A stretch of 39,484 nucleotides of DNA from Pyropia haitanensis (lineage: Eukaryota; Rhodophyta; Bangiophyceae; Bangiales; Bangiaceae), in contig SDUX01000042.1 in the NCBI GenBank assembly GCA_008729055.1, forward strand, positions 1 through 39,484, given 5' to 3'. The first letter of the stretch is position 1; each line of letters begins with the position of its first letter. The position numbers and the translations under genes were made by a program. The notes under the pieces are model-generated. The model searched no databases. It worked only from the letters and a program-made list of their open reading frames with translations, and was not told the origin of the DNA. Below are positions 28,774 through 38,889 of this stretch, in pieces.

Positions 28774-28804
<31 letters not shown>

Positions 28805-29571
28805 CCGCTGGCGGCGGCCCGCCCCCAGCGGCGCCCGCGCCCGCCAGTCCGGCCGGCACGGCGGCGGCGGTGGGGCCCGCGGCGCCCCCCCCCGGCGGTG
28901 GCCGTGGACCCCCCCCGCCCCCGGCCGCCGCCCCCCCCCCCACGGGCGCACACCCCCCCCCCCCCGCTCCCACGGGCGGGCGCCCCCCCTCCCCCCCACC
29001 CCACCCCCCCCGGCCCGTCGGCGGCCGCCGCCCCCTCCGCGCCGGGGCCCCCGCGTCGGCACCCCCCGCCCACGCCCCCCCTCCCCCCTCCACCCTTCCC
29101 GCCGCCGACCGCCGGCCGCGCGCCCCTACCCCCCCCGCGCCTCCCCCTGCCCCCGCTCGAGGATTACGAGGATGGGGCGTTTGTGGCCGCCCTCGTGGTG
29201 GACGGCGTCCCGGGGTGCGGGTGGGGGCCGGGCGCCCCGGCCGACCCGCCGCCGCCGCCGCCGCCACCCGCGGTAGGCCCGACGGCGGCGGCGGCGGCGG
29301 CGGGGGCGGGTGCGGGTTCGGGTGGGGGGGTACCCCCAACGGGGACGGCCCGGCCCGCGCGGGTGCCCCCGCGTGACGCCGTCCGGGCGATGGTGCGGGC
29401 GCGGGTGGGGGTGCTGCTCGGGCGGCGCCCGCGGGCGGCGGTGGCGGCGGCCGCCGCCGCCGGGGGGGGGAGGGCGCCGCCGCCGCCGCCGCCGCCGCCC
29501 TTCCCGGGTCTGGTGCGGCAGGTGGCGGCGGTGGTGGCCGACGCGGCGGGGGGGGGGGCGGACGCGGCCTG

Positions 29572-29603
<32 letters not shown>

Positions 29604-30559
29604 CCGACGCCGCCGCCGCCGCTGCCGCCGACGCCGCCTCTGCCGGCGCTGTCGCCGCCGCCGCCGACGCGCCCGCCGCGCCCGCTGCGGCTGCCACCGA
29701 GGCGGGCGCGGGCGCGGGGGGGGAGACGAAGAGAAAGGGCAAGGCCAAGCGGACAAAGGCCCAGAAGCGGGCCGCCGCCGCCGCCGCCGCCGCTGCCGCG
29801 GCCGCTGACGCCACCGCCACGACCGCTGTCGACTCCACCGCCACCGCCGCTGCTGCTGCCGCTGACGCCGCCGCCACTGGTGGCCCCGCCCCCGTCGCCT
29901 CCGCTGCGGCGACGGCGGCGGCCGTGCCGCCAACACCATCCAAACAGGCGGCCAAGGCCGCAGCACGGGTGGCGGCACGGGCGGCGGCACGGGCGGCGGC
30001 GGCGGCGGCGGCGGGCACCGCCCGTGGGGGGGGAGAGGAGGGGGGGGGGGGAGGGTGGCGGTGGGGCGGGTGCGCAAGGCGGCCCGTGGCGGGAAGGGGG
30101 GGGGGGGGGGGGGGCGGGTCGCCTTGCGGCCGCCGGTGGTGCCGGCGGGGATGGTGGTGGTGGTGGTGGTGGTGGTGGTGGTGGTGGTGGCGCCAGTGGT
30201 GGCGGCGGTGCCGCCGGTGGGGGTGGCGCCGCTGCCGCCCGTGCCGCCGCCAGTGGCGGTGCCGGTGCCGCCGGGCGGGCGCCCGCGGCGGCGGGTGGGC
30301 CGCCCCAGCCGCGGCCCCGCCCCGGCCCCAGTCCCCCCGCCCTGCCCCTCCCCCCGCCGTGTGCCTTGCCGTGACCGCTGCTGGTTCCGTGCGCCCCCCT
30401 CCCCGCCGTCGCCGCCGCGCGGCGCGGGCCCCGGCCAGTGGCGGTGCCGGTGCCGCCGGGCGGGCGCCCGCGGCGGCGGGTGGGCCGCCCCAGCCGCGGC
30501 CCCGCCCCGGCCCCAGTCCCCCCGCCCTGCCCCTCCCCCCGCCGTGTGCCTTGCCGTGA
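27746..30559 (+). CDS. Possible Ala/Gly/Pro-rich protein in extreme-GC tract
   Basis: A 937-codon frame. Most of it is homopolymeric Pro, Ala or Gly, but a few islands look coding: LPPLEDYEDGAFVAALVV near 29140-29200, an Ala-rich helical stretch PRDAVRAMVRARVGVLLG near 29370-29425, FPGLVRQVAAVVADAA near 29500, and a Lys-rich nuclear-type segment KRKGKAKRTKAQKR near 29730-29775. At this GC content stops are rare on both strands, so length is not evidence. After ~30010 the frame turns into G-run and GGT-repeat translation and is probably not protein. Function unknown. Confidence 0.25.
30151..30190 (+). repeat. (TGG)n microsatellite
   Basis: About 13 TGG triplets in an uninterrupted run. Confidence 0.9.
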
Positions 30560-30618
30560 CCGCTGCTGGTTCCGTGCGCCCCCCTCCCCGCCGTCGCCGC
30601 CGCGCGGCGCGGGCCCCG
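30251..30618. repeat. Perfect 185-bp tandem duplication
   Basis: 30251-30435 is repeated base for base at 30436-30618. The second copy changes sequence only at its last few bases. Recent duplication or assembly artefact. Confidence 0.85.
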
Positions 30619-31813
30619 CCGACGGCGGTGCCCTGCGGTCGGTGGCGCGGCGGGGGCGGGGGCGGGGGGGGGGGAGCGCCCCGCCGGTCGCGGGCGGCGG
30701 GAACGGGCGCGCGCGGCGGCGCGCGGGGGCTCTTCTTCCCGCCGCCGACGGAGGGTGCGGGAGGGGTGGTGGTGGTGCGGCGGGGAGTGGGGGTTTGGTG
30801 AGAGCGGGGCGTGGGGGATGCTTGTGTGTATGCCGGCGGCGGCTGCCGTGGCGTGGGAGAGGGCTGGTACAGGTAGTGGGGGTGGTGAGCATGGGCCGCC
30901 CGGCCCCGCACTCGTCGCGGGGAGGCGGCGGCAGCGGTGGCGGCGGCAGCGGCGCGGCGGTGGGTGTGGCCTTTGCGGTGCTGGAAGGAAATGGAAGTAA
31001 GGCTACAACAAAAAGAGGGTGGGGATGGGATAGCTGGGGGTTGAGGGGGGATGCTGAAGGTGGGTGGGACGAGGCGTACTGGCGGGGGGGGGAGCGTCGG
31101 GCGTGGACGCTGCCCTTTGCAAACACGCGCGCGGGCACACCCGCGGGGCGAGACACAAATGCACGCGGCGGGGCGCCACCGTCGGCCACTGGCACAAAAA
31201 TAACACCGCCAGCATACACGCCCCCGTGGAACCCGCACCACGGGGAACTCCCTACACACACACACCCCGACCCATCCCGTCCGGCACCCCCCCTGCCGTT
31301 CCCGGCGCGTCACGTTGGGCAAGGCCAGTGGGCGCCACGGCGCGGCCCGCCCCCTGCTCCCCCCCACCACCCCCCACGCTCCCCACCGCCTCCGCGCAGC
31401 GTGGGCAACAACAGCCCCCCCCCCCCCCCACCCCCCGCAAACCCTCCCGCCACACCCCCCGGGGCCCCGCCACGGCCCCGTGCGGCGCAGCCCCGCACAC
31501 CCCCCCCTTCCCCCCCGCACGGCCGCCCGCGACCCGCCGCCCCAGCGCCAACGCCGGGCACGCCACCTGCGAGGCGCGGGGGCGCGCTACCGGGTGGGGG
31601 CCCCACCCGCCCGCCCCACCCGCCGGGGGGCGGCACGCCACGCCGCGCGCCCCCCCGCCCCCCCCCCTGCCGCCGCCGCCGTCGCCGCGTCACGGGTGGG
31701 GGGCGCGGGTTCCGCCCGCGTCCACCTCCCTCGCACCCACGACCCCCCACAACACACCCCCCCTCCCCCTCCCCCTCCCCCCCCCGCCCAACACTGTCCC
31801 CCACCCCCCCCCC
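30619..31813. other. C-rich low-complexity DNA
   Basis: Strongly strand-asymmetric (long C runs on plus from ~31280 to 31810). Long open frames on both strands translate to Pro- or Gly-rich strings with no domain. No gene supported. Confidence 0.5.
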
Positions 31814-33060
31814 CTACTTCTTCCGCGCCTTTTCCGCCTGCTTCTGCTGCCGCCGCATCTGGCGATTGTTGCCGTCATCCCCCCCCCACCCCCGCCACCC
31901 CCGCCCCCCACGCCGCGTGTGGCGGGGTTTCCGCCGCCGCCCCGCCCCACCCCCCACCGCCGGCTCACCCGCCGCGCCCGCGGCCGCCGGCCGCCCGTCG
32001 GCGCCCTTCCCGCCACTCCACCCACCCGTCCCCCTCAGGTGCCCAGGTGTGCCCGCCATCCCCGCGGCGGGGCGCACCGACGCTGGGGGGCCCCCCGCGG
32101 CGAGCGCCCCGACCCTTACCACTACCGCCACAACACCGGTCGGACGGGGGCCTGATGCGGGCGCCACCGCCAACGGTGGGGCGGAGGGGTGGGGGGGGGA
32201 CGCGTGAGGGGGGAAGGGGGACGCCGGACATCCAACAGCCCGAGAGGGGGAAGCGGGCGTGGCAGGCGCGGGCGGCGGCGTGGTGGCAACAGCAGCAGCG
32301 GCGGCCGCCTCGGCCGCCGCCACCGCCGCGCCCCTCGCGGCGACCGCCGCGGCGCGGCGCTCCCCCAGCACCCCCCCAGCAGCCCCTGCAGGGCCGCCGC
32401 CACCCCCGCGTTTGGCTCGAGCGCCCCCAGCACGAGCGCCGCGGCTCACCAGAAGGGCAGCCCCCCCCCTGACACCCCCCGCGCCACGCCCAGCCCCACC
32501 GCCAGCCGCACGTCGGGGAGCACGTCCGGCACCGCCACCGCCACGGCCAGGTAGTGGTACTGGGTGCGGAGCACGCGCGCCGCCTCGGGGCGGGCCGCCT
32601 GCAGCCGCTCAAAGAGGCTGCGCGCAAACGCCGTGGCGGGGCGGCCCGACTGGGACAGCACCTTCGCGGCCAGCTGCTGCGGGTCCCACACCAGCAACCC
32701 CCGACGCAGCCGCGCCAGTGACCCAGCCGCCGCCGCCTCGACGCCCCTCCCCGCCCCGCCTTGCCCGTGCCCGTGAGCCCGCCCTCTACACCCAACCCCA
32801 AAAACGCCCCGAGCAGCCCCTCATTGGCGTCGGCCGACGCCGCCGCCGCCGCGATGGACGCGCACATGCTGCCGGCGCCGACCATTGGGATGAGCAAGTC
32901 GGGCTCCACCTCTGAGCGGCCTCATCCACAATGAGGGCGTCAAAGGGGGCGGCTGCGGCGGCCACCAACAGCTCCTCCGACCCCGCCGCGGACAGCGTTC
33001 AAATCACGTTGTGTTGGGACACCAGCCGCTGCATGCGGGCCACGCTCTAGCCCGCGTCCT
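31814..33060 (-). pseudogene. Decayed SF1 (UPF1/SEN1-like) helicase fragment
   Basis: In three shifting frames the minus strand carries, in the right order: VSQHNVI, then a TGA stop (32999-33001), then TLSAAGSEELL; the Walker B box FDALIVDEAAQ (~32913-32943); EPDLLIPMVGAG; LVWDPQQLAAKVLSQSG (motif III, usually GDPxQLP); and SLFERLQ...TQYHY (usually QYRMHP). This order is diagnostic of UPF1/SEN1-family RNA/DNA helicases. The P-loop half is missing, a TAG lies at 33047-33049, motifs IV-VI are not seen, and the tail is Ala/Gly-rich low complexity. One frame ends at 31814 in MRRQQKQAEKARKK, which looks like a genuine basic C-terminus. A relic is most likely; indel-rich sequencing of a live gene is less likely given the two in-frame stops. 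Confidence 0.5.
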
Positions 33061-33075
33061 CCTGCTCCGCGTGAG

Positions 33076-36003
33076 CTACAGTGGTCTCTCCGACCTCCTC
33101 ACCAGTGAGGCGTTGTACAGCGTGGGCCCGTCCGCCATGAAGCCGCTGAGAGCCCTCCCGTACACGTTCAGGTGATCTTGAGCGGTAATGATGATGACGT
33201 TGGAGGACTCGACAGCCGAGAGCAGCTCTCTCGGTGACTTGGCTAGGCGCAGGTTGGACTCCACCACCAGGACCACACGACGACTCCACTCCTCCCAATA
33301 ATCCCCAAACGCGTGCTCGATCTTCCGCAGGCTCTTGCGCACGTGCTCCTCCACGTTGAAGTACTCCTCCGCAAGCCCAGTGAACTTGTTTGACTTGACC
33401 ACCGCGACGAGGGCGTCCTTGTTGCACGACCCCGAGCTGCCAGCAGGTGCAAGGAACTTGATGCTGTCAAAGCTCATCTGGTCGTGCGAGCACTTGAACA
33501 CGGTCGTCACCATGTCGGCAAAAGGCAGCTGCAATATCGTCGACAGCTTGTTGGCAGCCTCATTCTCATTCACTTTAACGGCATCCAAAGCGTTGAAGCG
33601 CACCTTGTTCAGCAGCGGCCGCTCGCCCTTGGTGTAGTACTTTGTTGTCCCGGGGTACAGCTGCAGCAAAGTCACAGCCGCGTAGTCGTAAGGAAGCTTC
33701 AGACCGGACGATGCCGCGCCCCACGTCTTGGCGGCAGCGCGTACACGAGTGAGAGCCACATCTGCGTAGAGCGCGGTGTACTCCCACACGTTGGATGATG
33801 AGCCCTCGGAGAACCGGGAGCCGCACACCACCGCCACGGCGGCCAAGATGCCGTCCAGGAGAAAGTGGTCCTCGAGCATAGGACGGCTGTTGAAGAAGTC
33901 CCTCTTGACCGCATCCCACCGGTAGAGGCACGCCAGCACAATCAGAGGCGGCATGCACGGGTTCGTGTAGAGGCCGTCCGTGCGCGCATCCGACACAGTG
34001 AGCGCATTAAGGGAGACCAGCTCCTCCCAGGTTCCAAGCAATGGAGACAACACGCCGTCAACAATGGGCCGCGGGCCGCGGATGGTGCAGTGGTGCAGTG
34101 CAGCAACAACGACGACAGGGGTGACCAAAAGATAGTCCAGCAGGGTCTTAGTCCTGTCGTCTGCCGTAAGCGCCGCCGACGCAGGCTGCACAACAGAGGA
34201 CCAAGCCGGACCAGGACTTGCCAGCTTGAGGTGCACCCGCAGGAAGCCCGCGCTACGCGGATGGCCACCGCTCAGCCTCGCAAACGCCCGACCCGACACG
34301 TCGCTGGGCACCTCAAACGTGCTCTTGAATGGAAGCCCGGCACGCAGGAGCCACTCCGACTCGAACAGGGGCTGGAAGTAGACCTTGGCAAGCTCGTCCA
34401 TGTCCATGAAGCCAAGCTTGATGGCGCTCAGCACAAAAAACGGAGAGCCGCGCCTGTCGCTCGTCAAAGATGACAGCCTTAGCTGGCAGTCCTCTAGTAC
34501 GCGGGGGTCCAGCGTCTCATTCAAGGCGGCAATCATGTCGTCAATGACGCGCTGCTGCTCCGCCGTCAGCCGGCCCTTGACCTCGTCAAAGATCAGGCCA
34601 AAGTACGGCGCGGTGAACAGCACCGAGATAGGCGTTTGAGTCGCGCCCGTCCAGGTGCACATCTCGTGCCGGTACACGTCCAGTACGGACTGCGTGGCAA
34701 CACGAAGAGGCCGGGTACTGGATGGCGCGACAACCTGCGGCTTGATGTTCTCGGGAAGGCCGCCGGCAGCGGCCGTGTGGTCGACGGGAAACGCCGCCTC
34801 AGCAGGGCTCTCGCCGGCCGACGCAGGCCAGTCCCCCTCAATCTTGTTCAGCTCCTCCACAATGACGAGCGTCGGCCGCTCCTTCAGCGCTGCCCTAGAT
34901 TCCCGGATGATCGCGCTTGCGGTAGTCGTGCCGTCCTCGAGGAGTTGGAGGATCATCTGCGCAAACTCGTCCCAATCCAGGCCGTCAGCACAGCGCAGGC
35001 ACCAAAGCACGCGCGCGTACAGGGGAAGATAGGCTGCTGCGGGCTGGCTCGGCAGGTACGTTTGCATCAGCTCCTGATCCAGGGTCCCCCACAGACTGCC
35101 GCTATTGAAGGTAATGATGCAGGGCCGTGTGCCGCGCAGCTCGTCCCGCGCAGTTTCCCACCCCGATAGGCCCTCCAGCATGGCTGCCCTTGCAAACCTT
35201 GGGTCGTCCAGCGACCCCAGCGCATCCACCACATCCCACGCCAGGTGCGACTTGCCAACGCCTGGAGACGACACCACAACCGACGCCACGCGCGCGTTGC
35301 GCACAAAATAGACGTGCAAAAGGATCCGGACCACCTTGTCGTCGCGGGGTATGCAAATGTCCGCGTCACGATCGGGCACAAGTTTCAAGGTGCTACTGGG
35401 TGAGCGCTGGTGGTCCGCTGGAAGACGGTGGTAGGAGGGCAGCGCCGCCGCCACTGGTCGCAGCTTGGTAAATGCCGCCTTCAGGTGTGCGGCTTGGTCG
35501 CGTAGAGTGATGCGGTGCGCTCGCAGAGTGCCGGACAGGCTGCGCGTGAAGATGTTGACCTCCCTGAGGCGGCCCCGGCGCTCAGTCGCACCCGCCTCGC
35601 AATTGACCAAGGCGCCAGAGGCACGACGAACAGCCACGACCAACAACCGCACATACGTGTTGACTGCCCGAGAGTACATCCCAACCAGCGCAACGGCAGG
35701 CTGGATGAGCTCAGCGTCCTCGGTGACAGACAGCCGTAGGTCCTCCACATCAGACACCACGTTCTCAAGACAATCGCTGAGGGAGTTGAACACGTCCGCA
35801 TTGTCCTCGATAAAGACGTCCCAGTCCACCACTTCACCCACTGCCTGCACAGCAGACTCAGCGCGGGTGACCGCAATGTCCAGGAGCTCCAGAGAGGCAC
35901 ATGCAGTGTCCCCAAAGCCCTGCAGGACGGTGTCGGACTGCTCAGCAACGGCGGCCCTAATCTTGTTCACTGCATCAGCGCACGACGGCCGCTCCGTCCT
36001 CAT
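33076..36003 (-). CDS. Large P-loop NTPase of unrecognised family
   Basis: 975 residues from the ATG at 36003 (MRTERPSCADAV), where conserved-looking sequence begins. The frame stays open to 36555, with further Met codons at 36285 and 36555 preceded by Pro-rich residues, so an N-terminal extension is possible. Residues ~1-200 are helical. Walker A is SSPGVGKS (K251), Walker B LVIVEE (E383-E384). Then ~590 residues without a match follow, with alternating helical and strand-like blocks and a hydrophobic-acidic end (RRVVLVVESNLRLAKSP...NVIIITAQDHLNVYGRAL). The layout (N-terminal header, P-loop NTPase, long C-terminal region) resembles Crinkler/RHS-type NTPases or STAND-like proteins, but this is only an architectural impression. 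No membrane segment. It is the one long, clean, moderately composed coding region outside the elements, so probably functional. Confidence 0.7.
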   Translation of the reverse strand: MRTERPSCADAVNKIRAAVAEQSDTVLQGFGDTACASLELLDIAVTRAESAVQAVGEVVDWDVFIEDNADVFNSLSDCLENVVSDVEDLRLSVTEDAELIQPAVALVGMYSRAVNTYVRLLVVAVRRASGALVNCEAGATERRGRLREVNIFTRSLSGTLRAHRITLRDQAAHLKAAFTKLRPVAAALPSYHRLPADHQRSPSSTLKLVPDRDADICIPRDDKVVRILLHVYFVRNARVASVVVSSPGVGKSHLAWDVVDALGSLDDPRFARAAMLEGLSGWETARDELRGTRPCIITFNSGSLWGTLDQELMQTYLPSQPAAAYLPLYARVLWCLRCADGLDWDEFAQMILQLLEDGTTTASAIIRESRAALKERPTLVIVEELNKIEGDWPASAGESPAEAAFPVDHTAAAGGLPENIKPQVVAPSSTRPLRVATQSVLDVYRHEMCTWTGATQTPISVLFTAPYFGLIFDEVKGRLTAEQQRVIDDMIAALNETLDPRVLEDCQLRLSSLTSDRRGSPFFVLSAIKLGFMDMDELAKVYFQPLFESEWLLRAGLPFKSTFEVPSDVSGRAFARLSGGHPRSAGFLRVHLKLASPGPAWSSVVQPASAALTADDRTKTLLDYLLVTPVVVVAALHHCTIRGPRPIVDGVLSPLLGTWEELVSLNALTVSDARTDGLYTNPCMPPLIVLACLYRWDAVKRDFFNSRPMLEDHFLLDGILAAVAVVCGSRFSEGSSSNVWEYTALYADVALTRVRAAAKTWGAASSGLKLPYDYAAVTLLQLYPGTTKYYTKGERPLLNKVRFNALDAVKVNENEAANKLSTILQLPFADMVTTVFKCSHDQMSFDSIKFLAPAGSSGSCNKDALVAVVKSNKFTGLAEEYFNVEEHVRKSLRKIEHAFGDYWEEWSRRVVLVVESNLRLAKSPRELLSAVESSNVIIITAQDHLNVYGRALSGFMADGPTLYNASLVRRSERPL

Positions 36004-36728
36004 CACCGGTGGGGACCACTTGTGGAAGGATGGCGACGGGGTAGGGCACCACGGTGGGCCTTGCCGGCGGGCAGGCGACGGCAGCAAGGCCGGGCGAGGG
36101 ATCCACCCGACTCTGCTTCTGGTTGCGTTGGCGTAGGTGGCAGCAGCAACACGGGCAGCGGACACGACAGCCGCCCGGTAGGGGGGGGGAGACAGGTGAG
36201 CAGCACGCCGCCCCGAGCCCAGACGCAAGCCAGTCTGAGCCGATGCCTGCACCAGCTGGACAAAGCCGCCGCAAAGGACCGCCATCGCGGCGATGGGGAC
36301 GGTCAGTCTCCCCGCGGTCTGCCCACGGTCGCCCCACGGGCCGCGCCGGGAACCGGGATGACCTCCCGGGGAAGACTGACCTCCCGGGGTAGATTGGCCT
36401 CCCGAGGCGGCCAAGGGGTGATGAGGTGGTCCAGCTGGGGTCCCGGAGAATTTGGAGGTGGTCTTGGTGTGTGAGGGGGGGGCGGCAGCAGCAGCTGGCG
36501 GGCGGGCGCGGGGACAGCGTGCGGAAGGGGGCAAGCGTGGGCGACCACACAGCAAAGGGCGTGCGATGAGTGTGTCCAGCCGAGGTACTCGGCGTGACTT
36601 GGCAGGACGGGACCACCATGAGCGTGGGGTTGGGTTAAAATTTCAGGGGTGGGGTTGGGTTGCAGTTGCACCCAAGACCGTGAGCGTTGCAGGGTTCTGT
36701 GACTGGCTGAGAGGTGGCCACCGCCATG

Positions 36729-36734
36729 TATATA
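36729..36734 (-). promoter_or_regulatory. TATA-like box (TATATA) upstream of the NTPase gene
   Basis: TATATA on both strands, 174 bases upstream of the most distal Met (36555) and ~725 upstream of the preferred one. If used for the minus strand, transcription would start near 36700, which would favour the Met at 36555 or a long 5' leader. Confidence 0.3.
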
Positions 36735-37015
36735 GAACCGACACCGTGGGGTTGGGTTCGCGCCGTTAGATTTGCCATGACGGCAGCCAGAAGTGCATTA
36801 CTAAACGGTCGATGGCAATTGTGCGTTCGATAGCAATTGTATGTGTGCATCCAAGGTTTTGCACTGCGACGCGAGACCGCGTGCGCCTGCCCGCGCTGTT
36901 GCGCGCGCGCTCTTTGGGGTGGGGGGGCGGGCGGGCGGCCTGGCGGGCCGGCGGGGAGGGGGAGGGGTGCGAGGTGGGAGAAGCGGCGCGCGAAGGGGGG
37001 CGGAAAGGGGTGCGC

Positions 37016-37129
37016 GGTCCGCCCTATCATTGCGCGCCGTGCACCCAGTGGGTGGTCCGCCCTATCATTGCGCGCCGCGCACCCAGTGGGTGGTCCGCCC
37101 TAACATTGCGCGCCGCGCACCCAGCCCCG
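37016..37129. repeat. Three tandem 38-bp repeats
   Basis: Units begin with GGTCCGCCCTA at 37016, 37054 and 37092 and contain ATTGCGCGCCG and GCACCCAG. Two substitutions separate the units. Intergenic, upstream of the NTPase gene. Confidence 0.85.
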
Positions 37130-37999
37130 GCCTGGCAGTGTCCTCCCCCCTACCGACACTCTCGGTCGCACAACACGCACCGCCTCTACCGGCAGCGCTC
37201 CCCCCCCCTCCCTGCGCGTACGGGCGCAGCGCTGACCGTCACGGCGTCCACGGCGTCTCTCCTCCCCCCATGATTGCGGTCGGCAAGGGCACGCCTCCCT
37301 CCAGCACCGCCGACTGCCACGGAGCGACTGGCTCAGCTGGGGTGGGCGGGGGGCTTCGGGAGTGCGCGCCCCGGGTGGGGGGGGATGGACGGGGAACAGG
37401 GAGGTGAGGCCCACCCTTACGAGGCAGCGGGGGGGCGCGGGTTGTCGGGGGGGGAGCGATCTCCGGGGGCGGGGGGTGCCTTTACTGCCAACAGCAGCGG
37501 CGACGGCGGCGGCGGCGGCGGCGGCGGCGGGCGGCGGCACGGCAGAGGGCGGTTGAGTTGGGGGGGGCGAGGGCGGGGGCGGTCCACCCGCACGAGGCTG
37601 GGGGGTGGCGCGGGGTGTGTGGGGTGGAGCGATCTTGGACGGGGGTGTCTGCTTACTCTGCTAGCAGCAGCGGAGGCGGCGCCGACGGCGGCGGCGGCAG
37701 CGGCGGCGGCTGCGGCGGTGGTGACGGACGGGCGCCGCCGCTGGTACCAGCGGGCGCGGCGGTGCCCGTGGCGGCGGCCGCCGCCGCCCAGGCAGCGGCG
37801 ACCGCGTCGACGGGGGCGCCCCCCCCCCCCCTTCCCCCGGCGGCCAGTGGCGGATGCCCGCCCCCCCTCCCCACCACACCCGAGGCCGGGGCCACGCACC
37901 CCACCCACGCCCACTCCCACCCCCCCTCCCCCCCCCCCACGCCACCCCCCCCCGCGGTAACCACCGCGCCCTCCCCCTCCCCCCCCCCCCCCCCTCCCC
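37130..37999. other. GC-rich low-complexity DNA without a supported gene
   Basis: GGC, CCG and mononucleotide runs. Two diverged ~150-base G-rich blocks are similar to each other (37410-37540 and 37590-37720). Frames are open on both strands. Confidence 0.4.
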
Positions 38000-38857
38000 C
38001 TCTGCCCTCTCCGCGTCCCGCACGCTGCGGCGGCTCAGGGCGGCGCTTTCCGCCGTCAGCAGCTCCGTCGCGGAGACCGCCGTGGTGGCCGCCGACGTGG
38101 CCGCCGCGGCAGACGCCGCCGCGAGGCCTCCCGGTGGGCGGTGGCGGGGCTGGACGCGCGGGCGGGGCGGCTGGAGGGGGCGACGGCGCGGCTGGCCGCC
38201 GCCGTGGGGGGCAGGGGGTTGGCTGTGAAGGTGGGTGGGGGGGTGGACGCCCGGCTGGGTCGGCTGGAGGGGGTGCTGGGGGGGTGGGGAGGGGGGGGGG
38301 GGCGGCAGGCGCCGCCCCCGCCGACCGCCGCGGGGGGGGGGTGAGGGGGGGGGACGCGGCGGCGGCGGCGGCAGCGGCGGACGGGTCCGCTGGGCACGCC
38401 GCGTCGGCGGCGGCGACGGCGGCGGCGGCGTCGTCGGCCGCCGCAGCGTCGGCCGCCGCGGCCGCCGACGCGGACTGCCTGCGGGCGGCGGTGGGGGCGG
38501 CCGAGGCGGTCGCCGCCGCCGTCACCGAGGCGGCCCGCACCGTCGCGGCCGCCGCGGCCGCGTCGGGCGCGTCGGCGGCGGCGGCGTCTGACACGGCGGC
38601 CGCGGCGGGGGCGTCGGCGGCGGGGGCGTCGGCGGCGGCCGCCACGGCGGGGGTGTCGGCGGCGGACGCCGGCGGCCGCCGCCAATGCCGCCGCCTCGGC
38701 GTCGTGGGTGGGAGAGCGGGCGGTCGCGGGCGGCGCCGCCGCGGCGGCGGCGGCCCGCCAAGCGATCCGAGGCGGCCGCTGCCGGTGGCGGCGGCGGCGG
38801 CCTTCCGCGCGGGCGGGGCGGCGTCCAAGGCCGGCACCGCCGTGGCGGACGTCAAGG

Positions 38858-38889
<32 letters not shown>

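Noticed and set aside
27605..31520. Several 400-1000-codon frames on both strands
   Set aside because: GC content is so high that nearly every frame is open. Translations are homopolymers without domains; only one is kept, at low confidence.
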